From positions 20,809,930-20,873,929 of the forward strand of contig CM056383.1 of the NCBI GenBank assembly GCA_029718625.1: a DNA stretch of 64,000 nt, given 5' to 3'. This document shows, piece after piece, positions 20,010 through 31,130 of this stretch. Within the stretch, counting starts at the first letter, position 1. The number at the start of each line of letters is the position of its first letter. Under the pieces are notes generated by a model that saw nothing but the letters and a program-made list of their open reading frames with translations, did no database searches and was not told the DNA's origin. The stretch comes from Synaphobranchus kaupii. Taxonomy: Eukaryota; Chordata; Actinopteri; Anguilliformes; Synaphobranchidae. A program made the translations under genes and the position numbers.

Positions 20010-22240
20010 TTGCCTGGCTTAAGTCAAATGAGTTCACTAGAACTCTTAACACTAGAGCATCTGCAATTCAAAACATTAATTATACACAAAATAACATGCA
20101 AATATATTATTAATTCACTTTTTTTTATCCACTTTCAACTGCTTGTCTATTTTGTACTGTGCTTTTTCTAAATTGGTTGAGCACTGTCCTCCCTAACTAC
20201 ATAACATAGTACATATATATTTGATACTAAACTTAGGAGCTGTTGTAAAACCTTAATGTGGAAGGGTAAATTATTTACCCTCTACACTACTTGTTTGCCG
20301 GTAATAGTTTCCAATTAAATGGAAACAATGCAATAATGGCAGCAATTGTCATGCCTATAAAAGGTGTTAGAAATGGATGGAACTCACAGACACCTATACA
20401 TTCTAGAGGGAGCAAGAAAAAGTGAGGTTCAAAGAGGACTTGGACATTTAAAAAAATCTTTTTTATACTTTTCAAAGTTGAAAGGTCCCCTAACAATCCA
20501 GCTAAAAACCTGAGGCTTTGAATAAAAGTGGCAACAAAATCAACGGGAGAATTTCACTGGTAAGCCCTGCCAATAACTGGGCCAACTGCTGTGCATGGCT
20601 TTGCAGGAGGGATTTACGTATGTTGTGGACAAATTCTCTCTGCCGTGCACAGTGATGGCCTTCGCACTGCTGGGTTCCCTGACTCTCTCCTGAGAATCAC
20701 CTCCTGGCTCTCCCCTTTCTTAATCAAGCTCTTCCCAGCCTGTCCCCAAACAGCCTGGCCCCTGTCTGCAAAGCCCTTTCGAAGGATCTTGAATGGGACA
20801 TCTCTATGCGTAAAACCAATGGTAGGATTGTATATTTATTTCATATTTAGTAGCAGTATATTTATTTCATATTTATCAGCAGTGTTCGGCATGTTGCTCA
20901 AAATATTTAGCATAATACTTGTTACTCGTTACCATTTGAAATGGTAACGGAGATGCAATACTCGATACTTTACAGACAAGGTCACGCGATACACTAATTT
21001 TGCGTTACCACCCACAAGTTCTGTGACATTGAGCCCTCATAATATGGTATAGGAATAGGCAACTAATGGACCTACATTTCTACAATGAAATGACAGCAAC
21101 ATAACAACAGTTAATAACCTAGATAATACATAGAAATAGCCATAGTAAACATAATATCAGATAGAATTGGAAACGTCAAACTTGGAAAGCCTACAGACGC
21201 ACGGGGATATGCGCAGCATGCGCCTTGGTAAAGTGAACCTTGATTGAATGAACGATAGGCTATCAGACCATTTGAAACGATTTAATCAAGTCACCTAATA
21301 GGACTTGACTTTGCAGTTGCAAAATATATTTAGTGCATGTTGAACACAGTGGCATAACCAGGAATTCATTTTTGGGTGGGCCTGAGCAAAAGTGGGTGGG
21401 GCAATTGTTTTTAAAAAAACAAAAAAAACACTATATAAACACAGTATTCAGGCCTACCTTTGATGGGTTGCATGTGATTTCATGACAAAGACGCAGATAG
21501 CGGGGCTTGGTTTTCAATATGGTTAGGCTATAATGCCATTTATCCAAGGATAATAACTTATTTCTGAATATTTCTATAAAGTTCCCATTGTTACATGCTG
21601 CTCCCATTTCCCTGTGTCCTTGAAGTAGAATATACCACTTTGCACACATCATTACGATGTCGAATACCACTTTCATGTGCTGGTGGTTCTTGAAATATTC
21701 ATAGCATCAACATGCAGTTGATTTTGAATGTTACTGTCCTAGCACTGGCGTGGCAAGTGCTACATGGTGCTGTTTGCTGTTCTTGTGTTTTAAACAAGCC
21801 TGCCTAAAATACTTCCATTTAAATTCTCTAATGAACCCAAACTCTGTATGCACCTCCGGAAAGTGTCTGCAGACTTTACAGTAGGCTACACTGCATCCCT
21901 AACTTTTCTGTAGGGTACTTTACTTCCCCGGTAATATCTTGCTTGCATGCTCCGCTTCCTTGGTTTCACAAATTTCGGCCCAGGTCTGATCCAAGCTACT
22001 TGACACAATTTCCTCCAAGTGTGGCTTTTTTTTTTTTTTACATTGTGATTGATAGGCTATTTAGTATTTAGTCATGTTAGTTAATCCGACTAAATAGCAG
22101 CTAGCTTACTTGCAATATCAGCTGCTGCCATTTTTCGTGTGGGCTACATAAACATTAGCGGATGTAGGGTGCAGGGATTTTTTAAAGATAGTGGTGCAAA
22201 CAGCAGGGAATGGACTGGATGTACTATATTTATTCTGATC
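20010..22240. other. Intergenic stretch without a recognisable gene
   Basis: No coding region is supported. Bases 20796-20860 recur near 32646-32705 (AAAACCAATGGTAGGATTGT). The rest is AT-rich unique-looking DNA. Confidence 0.55.
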
Positions 22241-22245
22241 AAATA

Positions 22246-22766
22246 TACAACCCCTGGCAAAAATTATGGAATCACCAGACTTAGAGGATGTTCACTCAGC
22301 TTTTTTACTTTGTGCTCCGAGGAGCATTTAGCAGTTTGGAATGTCCTTAAAGGTGGCGGACCTCTATCATTTTCCGGGTCAGGCGAGGACAGAGGAGAAG
22401 AGGACGGTTAAAATAAGCGATTGGAATCTACCCATGGTATACAACCCCTGGCAAGAATTATGGAATCACCACACTTAGAGGATGTTCACCCAGCTTTTTT
22501 ACTTCGTAGCAAATAAACAAATCACAGATATGACACAAAACAATAGCTGAACATTCTGGCATCGTGAAACATACCTCAAACAAATTAAATTATTTTAATT
22601 AATGGCATATTTTTTTCCAGATCAAGTAGAGGAAAAAATTATGGAATCACTCAATGTTGAGGAAAAAATTATGGAATCACCTTGTAATTTGCATTTCTAA
22701 AACAAATACCGGCACAAGTCTAAAAATGCAAATTAGTCTGCAGTTAAAAGAGAGTGCTTACAGACC
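22246..22766 (+). mobile_element. Two Tc1-family 5' end fragments
   Basis: ACAACCCCTGGCAAAAATTA at about 22250 and a near copy at 22440 are terminal repeats of a second Tc1-like family. The first fragment lasts about 70 bp. The second continues with internal repeats of AAAAAATTATGGAATCAC and then stops at the TTAA MITE at 22767. No transposase is left. Confidence 0.7.
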
Positions 22767-22770
22767 TTAA

Positions 22771-23611
22771 AGGGATAGTTTGGAATTTTGGACATAATGT
22801 CTCAATTACGACTTATCCATGATGTAGTTGATAGATGGAAACCATTTTCAGCTAATTTCATGCTGTCCCTACTTTAGGACATACACACGTTGCTAATGCT
22901 AGCGCAACTCTAAGGTAACGGGTAGCATCCACTACCAAACGCACTTAAACACTCCACAGTGCACCCAAAGCAAATGAAATACGACGACAGTCTATCAGGG
23001 TTATTTTCAGTGTCTATACCATCATTTTTGAAGTCAAACTATCGTTGAATGCTTTACTTTGTGCTGACCTATATTCTCTGTGGAAGTACAGCTGTGGAAG
23101 TGCTCTTCTTTGTTGTTGTAGTCGACCAGTGCCGGCACTACATTCGTAGGTAACATAAAGTATCGCTCCGCCGCCGTACTTCCACAGCTAAATATATCAA
23201 TTTGGTGCTCTTTAAGATTTAAATTTAACCCCTTCGCACAGATCCCATGTGACCAGGACACCGGGACCAGGATTTTGCTCAACTGAGACATCCGTTGCTC
23301 CTGCAGCCAAATTATGAGTGGAAACAAAAAACTCTGTGTTGTAGCTTTATTTTTATACGATTCTGCTGTGAAATGGAACCCTCGTGTTCTCTTTTATCAA
23401 TGTATTATCTGCCAGTTAGTTTGTGCTTTAAAACTATTATTTTTGGTGAGGTCCCAAAAATTAATAGGAGTGAATGGGGAGTCTGACAACCAGGACTACC
23501 GGGGATGCCGTTAAGGGTAAGCAGGGACAGCTGATGTTGCTAGTATTCACGCTATGCAAATATAATGGGCTCCACAAAATTACTTATGTCACACGAAAGT
23601 GAAATATCCCT
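22771..23611. mobile_element. TTAA-flanked MITE, 841 bp
   Basis: TTAA at 22767-22770 and 23612-23615 flank termini AGGGATAGTTT and AAATATCCCT. Most of its left two-thirds recurs at 35073-35309 plus 43470-43600, where a Tc1 interrupts the copy. Internally, TTAACCCCTTCGCACAGAT near 23227 looks like the end of a different element. It sits in the Tc1-family fragment that ends at 22766. Confidence 0.75.
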
Positions 23612-23615
23612 TTAA

Positions 23616-23765
23616 GCCCTATTCGGACGGGATAAATTTTACGGGGGGAGGTTGGGTAATGTAACATTAATTATTACTGGCGGATCTCCGTTATGTTAGT
23701 CCCGCTGAATCTGCCATGACTGTAACTTTTACGGACTGTGTGCTCCCGCGCCATTAAAGATATAC
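23616..23765 (+). mobile_element. Single end of a further DNA transposon
   Basis: GCCCTATTCGGACGGGATAA is a recognisable terminal motif of a common fish MITE (from memory). Its partner end was not found, so the extent is unknown. Confidence 0.35.
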
Positions 23766-24084
23766 CCACTGTTAAATGCCCTGTAAAAATAACCCCAACG
23801 AGCAATCCTGTGTGAATTGACATTGAGATGTATATTAATATACCTACTGACATTTTCTTAAAAAGATATTTGGTGGGTGTGTAGTCGAGACATCCCCCGG
23901 TGATATGTTGTGGTTATTTGAAATTTTTTGAGTCCCTTGTCCATCACTTTAAAGACTCAATCCACAATTCTTTGTGACTGGAACATGGAAAATGGAACAC
24001 TTGAAATTGGCTAGTGGACGTTTTTTGGCTAGTGGACAGCTAGGTAACAAGCAGAAATATGGTCTGATGAAACATATTCATAAA

Positions 24085-24118
24085 CTGTATAATCTTGTCA
24101 GTGGACAAGATTATACAG
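24085..24118. repeat. Perfect 15-bp stem hairpin
   Basis: CTGTATAATCTTGTC (24085-24099) and its exact reverse complement (24104-24118) flank a 4-base loop. No T-run or gene end accompanies it. It may be the centre of a palindromic element. Confidence 0.8.
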
Positions 24119-24739
24119 AAACCATCACAATGCATGATAACCTGTTCTGCCCCAAAGCTCAGCCCTGTCTTAAGTGGGATGGAACTTGAAAAGGAAACTA
24201 CAATAAAAAGTTGAAGACTTGTTTGTTCATTGACAAGAAAGCCTCTGAATCTGATTGGCTTGCTATAAAATGTTGATACCTCTGTTAATTCTGGTGACAC
24301 CAGACAGAGGTTGTTAAAAACTGAGAGCCTGCACTCAAGGGAAAAAGGAAACCCTGCTGTCAACACAGCAGGTTGCGTTTTTCAATAGATTTGCATTGCG
24401 TTACATTGTGCTGATATCTCCCTTGAGTAACGTCTGTATTATCTTCCATGATAAACTACAATATATATGAACTAGGATATATTTTAGTTTGTTTCTCTTT
24501 TGAGGTTAACTAGCGAGATAACATTAGTTGTAAAAATATTTTTTATTATAGCTGCTAGCTATAATGGCCATTAGGGGGTCTGTGTGAAGGGGTTCAACGG
24601 AAGTCCGGCTCAGCAACTGCCACTGGTAGTGACAACAAATAAAAAAATATAACCAAAATGCAAAGCGTACATCGTTTTCCATTTTTACTAAGTCACAGGT
24701 CAGCGTTCAGCTGGAAAGTTGATATAGCCTACACATGTA

Positions 24740-26371
24740 CAGTTGTGTTAAAAAAAATAGCAGTACAACATCAGTAACCTGATGAACCACTGTTATTAGT
24801 AGTAGTGATATTTCTGCATGGCAAATAATTTACTTGTAGATGTAGTAGTGTAATAGAAAAACAACAGACCCAACTGTCATGACATGCACGCTCCTTGTTC
24901 TGAGTAATTGACTCATTCATTGAAAGGGGCGTGTTCAAAATAATAGCAGTGTGGAGTTTAGAGAATTCATTCATTCTGTGAAAAAACAGGTGTCATTAAT
25001 TGTCCTTTATTAAGGAAGAAGGGAAGCAAATGTTTCACACATTGTTATAAAATATATTTCCTTCTGAATTGCTAAGTAAAATGAGCCGTTCCAAACATTG
25101 TTCGGAGGAACAACGTAATTTGATTAAAAAGTTGATTGGAGAGGGGAAAACGTATAAAGAAGTGCAGCAAATTATAGGATGCTCAGCTAAAATGATCTCA
25201 AATGCTTTAAAATGGCAACAAAAACCCGAAACACGCGGAATAAAACGAGCAACTACTGTTAAAACGGATCGAAGAATAGTCAGAATGGCAAAGATTCAGT
25301 CAATCATCACCTCCAGAAAGATCAAAGATGATCTAAAATTACCTGTAAGTGCTGTTACAGTCAGAAGACGTTTGATCGAAGCTAAGCTATCAGCAAGAAG
25401 CCCCCGTAAGGCACCATTGTTGAAAAAACGGCATGTGTAGAATCGGTTAAAATTTGCCAACGAACACATTGATTGGCCCAAAGAGAAATGGCGTAACATT
25501 CTGTGGACTGATGAGAGTAAAATTGTTCGTTTCGGGTCTAGTGGTCGTTGACAGTACGTCAGACGACCCCCGGGTACTGAATTCAAGCCACAGTACACTG
25601 TGAAGACAGTGAAGCATGGTGGCGCAAAAATCATGGTATGGGGATGTTTTTCATACTACGGTGTTGGGCCTATTTATCGTATACCAGGGATCATGGATCA
25701 GTTTGAATACATCAAAATACTTGAAGAGAGTATGTTGCTGTATGCCGAAGAGGAAATGCCCCTGAAATGGGTGTTTCAACAAGACAACGACCCCAAACAC
25801 ACGAGTAAGCGAGCAACATCTTGGTTCCAGACAAAAAGGATTGAGGTAATGGAGTGGCCAGCTCAATCCCCCGACCTCAACCCCATTGAAAACTTGTGGG
25901 GTGACAATAAAAATGCAGTTTCTGAAGCAAAACCCAAAAATTCACAGGAACTGTGGAATGTAGTTTGTTCATCCTGGGCTGAAATACCTGTTTCTAGGTG
26001 CCAGAAGTTGGTTGACTCGATGCAACGCAGATGCGCATCAGTTATCAAAAACAATTGTTATGCAACTAAATATTAGTTCAGTAATTTAAAGTGAAGTTAA
26101 ATCTTGAAAAATTTCTTCAGTTTATACAGTAAGTGTTTGAGTTTGAAGAGAAAAATGTTGACACTGCTATTTTTTTGAACAGATTAATATTCCTTTTCTT
26201 TGCTTCCTGTAAAAGAATAACGCAGACTTGATAAAATTTGTTAATGCTTTGATTTGGAATTGAATGTGTAATGTTTCCACTACATTTGAAATATGGAACT
26301 AAAAGCTATTAAAAAATATTTCCACTTTATTCACTTTTTTTAACGCACTGCTATTTATTTGAACACAACTG
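24740..26371 (+). mobile_element. Tc1/mariner element, 1,632 bp, complete ends
   Basis: The termini are CAGTTGTGTT...GCAGT on the left and ACTGC...AACACAACTG on the right, flanked by TA at 24738-24739 and 26372-26373. Length is normal for Tc1. The left 250 bp matches the arms of the fold-back element at 19.1-20.0 kb. On the right, a second internal ACTGCTATTTTTTTGAACA motif near 26164 precedes the terminal one. Confidence 0.9.
25081..26076 (+). pseudogene. Tc1 transposase with two nonsense codons (otherwise in frame)
   Basis: It is a DD34E transposase, which cuts and pastes the element at TA sites. The reading frame is continuous from ATG 25081 to TAG after 26073 except for TAG at 25438 and TGA at 25549. 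The N-terminal helix-turn-helix reads CSEEQRNLIKKLIGEGKTYK. Catalytic residues are visible as ILWTDESK (D), FQQDNDPKH (D) and LNPIENLW (E). Without frameshifts and with the triad present, it was inactivated recently. The TGA fits a CpG decay of an Arg codon. Confidence 0.9.
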
Positions 26372-26373
26372 TA

Positions 26374-27470
26374 AAGCCTCGTTGCCTGGTGACGGTGGTA
26401 AACAGCTGCCTGGTAGTACTCATATTGATGATGAAAGTATTACGCAAACGTACCACAGTTTGAAACCAGACCAGTGGGGGCAAGGAGCAGGGAACAATCA
26501 AACTCAAGCAAACGAACCAAGTGTGAAAACGCCCTAAAAGTAAATTGCATAGACATTACTTATCTACAAGTCTTTCTATTGAAATGACTCGGTAAAGAAA
26601 GAAAGAAAACCAAAACTGTTCAAACTTGGGATTTTCAATATTGAGCTGTTATCTTTGGTCTTTTCCCCTTTGATGACATTTCGGAACCTGTTACTTTTGT
26701 GAGGAAAGCAGTGTGATTGAAGTCTGGCAAACCATGCCAGGACTTTCTTCAGCAAGAGAGAACTCCAATTTCTCATTCAATACAGAGCCTTCCCTCTCTT
26801 TAATGATATCACTTCAAACTCACCTCATGCCAGAAATGTCATTAAATGTCAGTCTTTGTGTTGTGGCGCATTGTTCCGCTCTTATTTTCTTCACAAAGCT
26901 GTGCTTTACCCCTAGGTTAATAAGCCACTATTCAGCACTGGACACTGTGTTGGGTTTTCAAGTGCTGACGGTAGAGGTCAATCATGCTGGAGTCACATGA
27001 ACATCACGTCATGCACAATATTTGTAAAGCAGTGATCTTTCTTGGTGAACATTAACTATCCCATATTTTTCCCATAGTTTAACTATCCCATATTTTTTGA
27101 AGAGGAATCTCAACCAAATATTGATTGGTGAATCCTTCCCACACAAAGACATTGTTATTTTTTTTATTATTATTTATGGGTATAAACTAAACAAGTTTAC
27201 ACCCATAAATAAAAAAATTATCATTGAATATACACTATTCAATGTATAACAACACTGTGTATTTTCAGTATTTTGACCAGTCATTTTCTGCAAATAAATG
27301 TTCTGCATGACAATATTTTTGTTTTGACTTAAAATCAAATATGGTTCATAGTTCATGAAAGAATATCAAAAGTTATATTTTACACACATACCCATAAACT
27401 GTGAAACTGGAAAGTTGATGTGGTCTCTTAATTTTGTCCAGAGATGTATAAGTTTGGACTTGTTGATTCT
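26374..27470. other. Intergenic stretch with small palindromes
   Basis: No gene is supported. TTTATGGGTATAAACT at about 27173 pairs with AAGTTTACACCCATAAA, and ATTGAATA pairs with TATTCAAT near 27224-27244. A 19-bp direct repeat (TTAACTATCCCATATTTTT) lies near 27053 and 27077. Confidence 0.5.
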
Positions 27471-27494
27471 TGTATTGCCATAGCTTCTGGAGCA

Positions 27495-27870
27495 TAAATT
27501 GCAAAATGCCAGGCAGCACCCATGATGCTAATGTCCTCTGGCAGTCAGAAATATTTCACAAGGCCCACCTTCTTCCTCAGGTATGCACATTGCTATCAGT
27601 GGAGTCTATTGTATGATTTATTACCTTATTTCGAGAAAGTTTTGTTTAAAATTACTCAATTTATTTTACCCTTAGAGAACTGTACAGATTTGAGAAAGAG
27701 CTGTCCATTTCTTCTTGCTGGGAGATCCTGCACACCCATTGTTACACTGGCTCTTCAAGTGCTATACGCAGACACTACGCATGACTCCAGCACAGGAATC
27801 ATTCAATATTTACCACAGTGCCTTTGGGAGACTGTTTAGTGCTGTAAGACACTGGTATGGTGTCTTAATG
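27495..27870 (+). pseudogene. PIF/Harbinger DDE transposase fragment
   Basis: MPGSTHDANVLW followed by SEIFHKAHLLPQ and a GTATGC donor-like site near 27579, then after a gap LLGDPAHPLLHWLFKCYTQ and AQESFNIYHSAFGR. This order (GSxHD, then GD-xPL-WL, then AQ-xFN) is that of the HARBI1-like DDE_Tnp_4 fold. Upstream parts are missing, and the element ends were not found. Confidence 0.65.
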
Positions 27871-28291
27871 ACTTATAATTATTGGAGACAGCATTGTGGA
27901 GACATCAGTGCTTATTTACTTTTAATTAGTCTACAGTTCTAATGGAATTCACATAAAATGAGTATTTTTTTTATTTTATTTTTTTACAATATCTTTGAAT
28001 GTACTTGTATAGGCCTATACATAGCCTAAATGCTACCCGGCACCAGAAAGACTTCAGTAAACACAAGGACAGCTTGTCATTGTTTTGAGAAAATCATAAA
28101 ATGTCCCCCCTAGAACTAGTTCATTGGAAAAAGGTGAGATTACGAAGTGCAAACAAAAGTGCATTAACCTTTGTTTACTTTATCTTGCAGTTGTGGGAGA
28201 CCTAGGTCTCCTCTCTTTCGATGCTAGCCTCAGGCTTGGACCTCCCCCTGCCCAGGAGAAATGGACTGCCCCACAGAACTGATGTTGACCT

Positions 28292-28890
28292 CTAACTGGG
28301 CTGGACCTTGGGATTGTCACCACAGCACCCTGGTATTGAGGCTGGCTCCTCTGTCATGGTGGGGGCTGGACAATCTGTTACTAAAGTAGATTTGAAGTGA
28401 AGCTCTGCAAAGATGCTCGGGTTTAGTGACCATATGCCAGTATAGCGAAACCCAGCTGTTATTTTAGCTGGCGTCGCAGCAGATGGTTGGGCTGTTGCCA
28501 CGATTCCTTGTATGTCATATATTGCCACCCCTTTTCTGGGCTGCATCTTCATCTTGCAATCCATGGTTGTATTGATACTTTGTACTTAATACGAGGTGAG
28601 AGGAATGATTGTTCAAAATCATTTGATACTGTGGGGTCACCTAGGCAAGTGCTGCAAGAAAACGAGTGCATCCATCCTGAACCACTTGCTGTTCCAAGGC
28701 AGCCTGATGGCCATTGGGAAATACGGTTCATAAAACTTCTTTGTTGGGAAGGTGAAATGTAGTAGAACACTATTACCCTGGGCATTGAGTGCCAATACCA
28801 CAGTAACCAATGTGCCTCTCTCTCCAGATGTCATTACACCGGTCCGTTTCCTCCCTCCTGTGGCAATGATTTTGTCCAACATGTGAACTG
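28292..28890 (-). pseudogene. pogo/Tigger-type (CENP-B-like DDE_1) transposase fragments
   Basis: The minus strand at 28890-28637 reads TTVHMLDKIIATGGRKRTGV, MTSGERGTLVTVVLALNAQG and then FTFPTKKF, the region after the first catalytic Asp of pogo-type transposases. Further on, 28565-28292 reads GFRYTGIWSLNPSIFAE and TDCPAP, their C-terminal domain. The middle, including the other acidic residues, is lost and the two parts differ in frame. Confidence 0.7.
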
Positions 28891-28954
28891 TTGTTTGGCT
28901 AGTTTGCTTCACACATCTTTGGCCTGAAAGTGGGGCAGATGAGGGGAGAGGTTG

Positions 28955-29132
28955 TACAGATATACATTGACTTTGTTATTAACGGACCTTCCTCTCTCCT
29001 TATGGCCTGACCCCACTTCCTCGTATGGTCTTCTTCCTCAGGAAAACAATGGATGCTCAAATATGGCTGTTTTTGCTTATTGTTTATACACAGAGGTACA
29101 CAACCCCACTTCTTACTCTTGCTTTGCGCCAT
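28955..29132 (-). pseudogene. THAP zinc-finger domain fragment
   Basis: KKWGCVPLCINNKQKQPY is followed by LSIHCFPEEEDHTRKWGQAI and RREEGP. The C-x4-C start, the HCFP element and the RKW helix match the THAP DNA-binding domain. The final C-x2-H pair is damaged. It lies directly 5' of the pogo fragments on the same strand, which may be chance adjacency or a chimeric element. Confidence 0.65.
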
Positions 29133-29239
29133 TGTGAATGGTGGGAGCAAACAACTGGCACCCCAGAAATGAGAAAAAGCACTTTTAAGGTGGCAAAACA
29201 GCAGGAGAGTAAGCAACTGGGAACCATCCTAGCTCATTT

Positions 29240-31125
29240 TCACTGAACAAAGTTTACTTTATTTCCCCCTTCACTGCACTTTTAAACAAGATTTTTTTGT
29301 TAAGTGGATGTTTCTTCTTCAGCTGTGTACAGCATGTAGCGTAATGCGGATGCATCTCAGCAGACCATGTGTGTTACCTGCTGGCTGAATTTACACCACA
29401 CCACTCCATGAAGCACAGTAATGAGCCAGCACTTCTGTCTTTCAGTTAACGGCCACTGTGTCGGCAACTGCAATGGTAAGACATAAACAGGAACGACTAA
29501 TACAGAGGCCGGCAACTGCAGAGACATTAAAAAAAAGTGAATCACTGGTGAATTGCTAAGTTCATTGGACACTGGATGGGGATGCTTGGGGTGCAATTAT
29601 TAGCCCATAACACAGGGATTTGGAGAGGGTGGCGGACAGTGATAGCTATGTTTCTGTGATGGAGGCGGGCGGTGAGTGTTGCTCACACCCTCTCCCTCCT
29701 CTCCTTTGCTTCGTCCGTTAGGCTGTGACTCACCGCTCTGTCTGCCAGACAACCTCCCTCATCCAGACAGTCTGGGAGAGTGGGAGTGCTTCCTGATGAT
29801 CGGCCAATTCGTCTTCACACCAGGCTGCAGTCAGGCGTCACATGACAGGGGAGAGGCAGCAAAGCCAGATTCCAGTCATCTCCGAAAGATCACTGGGACC
29901 TTGCCAGTGTTTCTGGTACATTACAATACATGTAAAGCTGTACCATGCCACGGACAGAAGCCTGGAAAAGTGTGTGTGTGTGTGTGTCTGTCAGCTATCT
30001 GAATTATTTGTTATGTCTCTGTTAAAGGTATCCTGCTCACAAAGCTACCATTCACAAAAGCTGTGCTATAACTATGTGATTAAACTACATTGGGTGGTAA
30101 TACTCACGTTGGACTTAATAAGCACACTTTTGACACTTAATATATATTTCTAAACCACAGTATACATGTCCAGTGCAAATATATGCAGCTCCAAAGGACA
30201 CAGTACCACAATCACAATTGGTGACATTTCAGAATCAATTGGTTTCTCTGGCATTGACTGGAGAAAGCCGTGTTAGAAATTATTTTGTTCCTCAAACACT
30301 CCCATAGCTGAATCAGTGGCTCCCAAGGAGGTGAATGGCAGTAATAATGCTTTACCACTAGGGGGCAAAAAATTATCTGTTGAATAATGCTTTTTTCTGT
30401 CATTACCTGTTGTTGAATTCACAACTAGAATGACATATTAAAACATGATGATGACTATGATGGCAAATCAGGAGAAGAAATGCAAAATATGATCAATGAA
30501 TTTACACAGAAGTTACAAATTCTTCAGAACCCAGCATGCATAATGAAGCCAGGAGATCAGATGATTGGGAAAGGGCTGTACTTGGAGCCAGCAGGAAATG
30601 TTCTCCGGGTAAAAAGGCCTTTAATAGTCAGGTGCTGATGAGCAATGTGGGGGAGTGAGCAGGGAAACAAAAGAGCTAGAGCTTTCAGCGCTATGGTGGA
30701 GTGGTGCAGCTAAGCCTAATCATAGTAATTAACATCTCACTATTATCTGGCCTTCATGATAATGGACATTTCTCCCCAGCATCATCTGTCTGTCTTCACC
30801 CCCTTGTTGAGCACTTCCCTTTGCTCAACTATTTTCGTTTTCATTCCCCCACCCATTTCAATATATTCATACAATATTTGTTTACAGTTTACAGTGTAAA
30901 CTCATACCTTACATTACAATAGTACATGAAAAAAAGTGAGAAAGAAAAATAAAGAAATAAATAACATTCATGTCCCCCTTTGAACAAATTGCAGCAATTG
31001 AAACCTCTTCCATTACAAGCTATTCAAATTTGGTTTCCTTGCCTTCACCTTTTTATTGTGGCTATTCTCCTGACTTAGTATTTTTCCAGAGTTCAATAGG
31101 AAAATTTGTCAGGAGAAACAACCCT
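29240..31125. other. Intergenic stretch without a recognisable gene
   Basis: No coding region is supported. A GT microsatellite lies at about 29971-29988. Several GC-richer 100-200 bp patches (29600-29950) have no protein similarity that I can recognise. Confidence 0.5.
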
Positions 31126-31130
31126 TAACC

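Noticed and set aside
27522..27942. Functional HARBI1-like host gene
   Set aside because: Only two pieces of the DDE domain remain, in different frames and with the N-terminal half missing.
29971..29988. Regulatory GT tract
   Set aside because: A simple microsatellite with no gene nearby.
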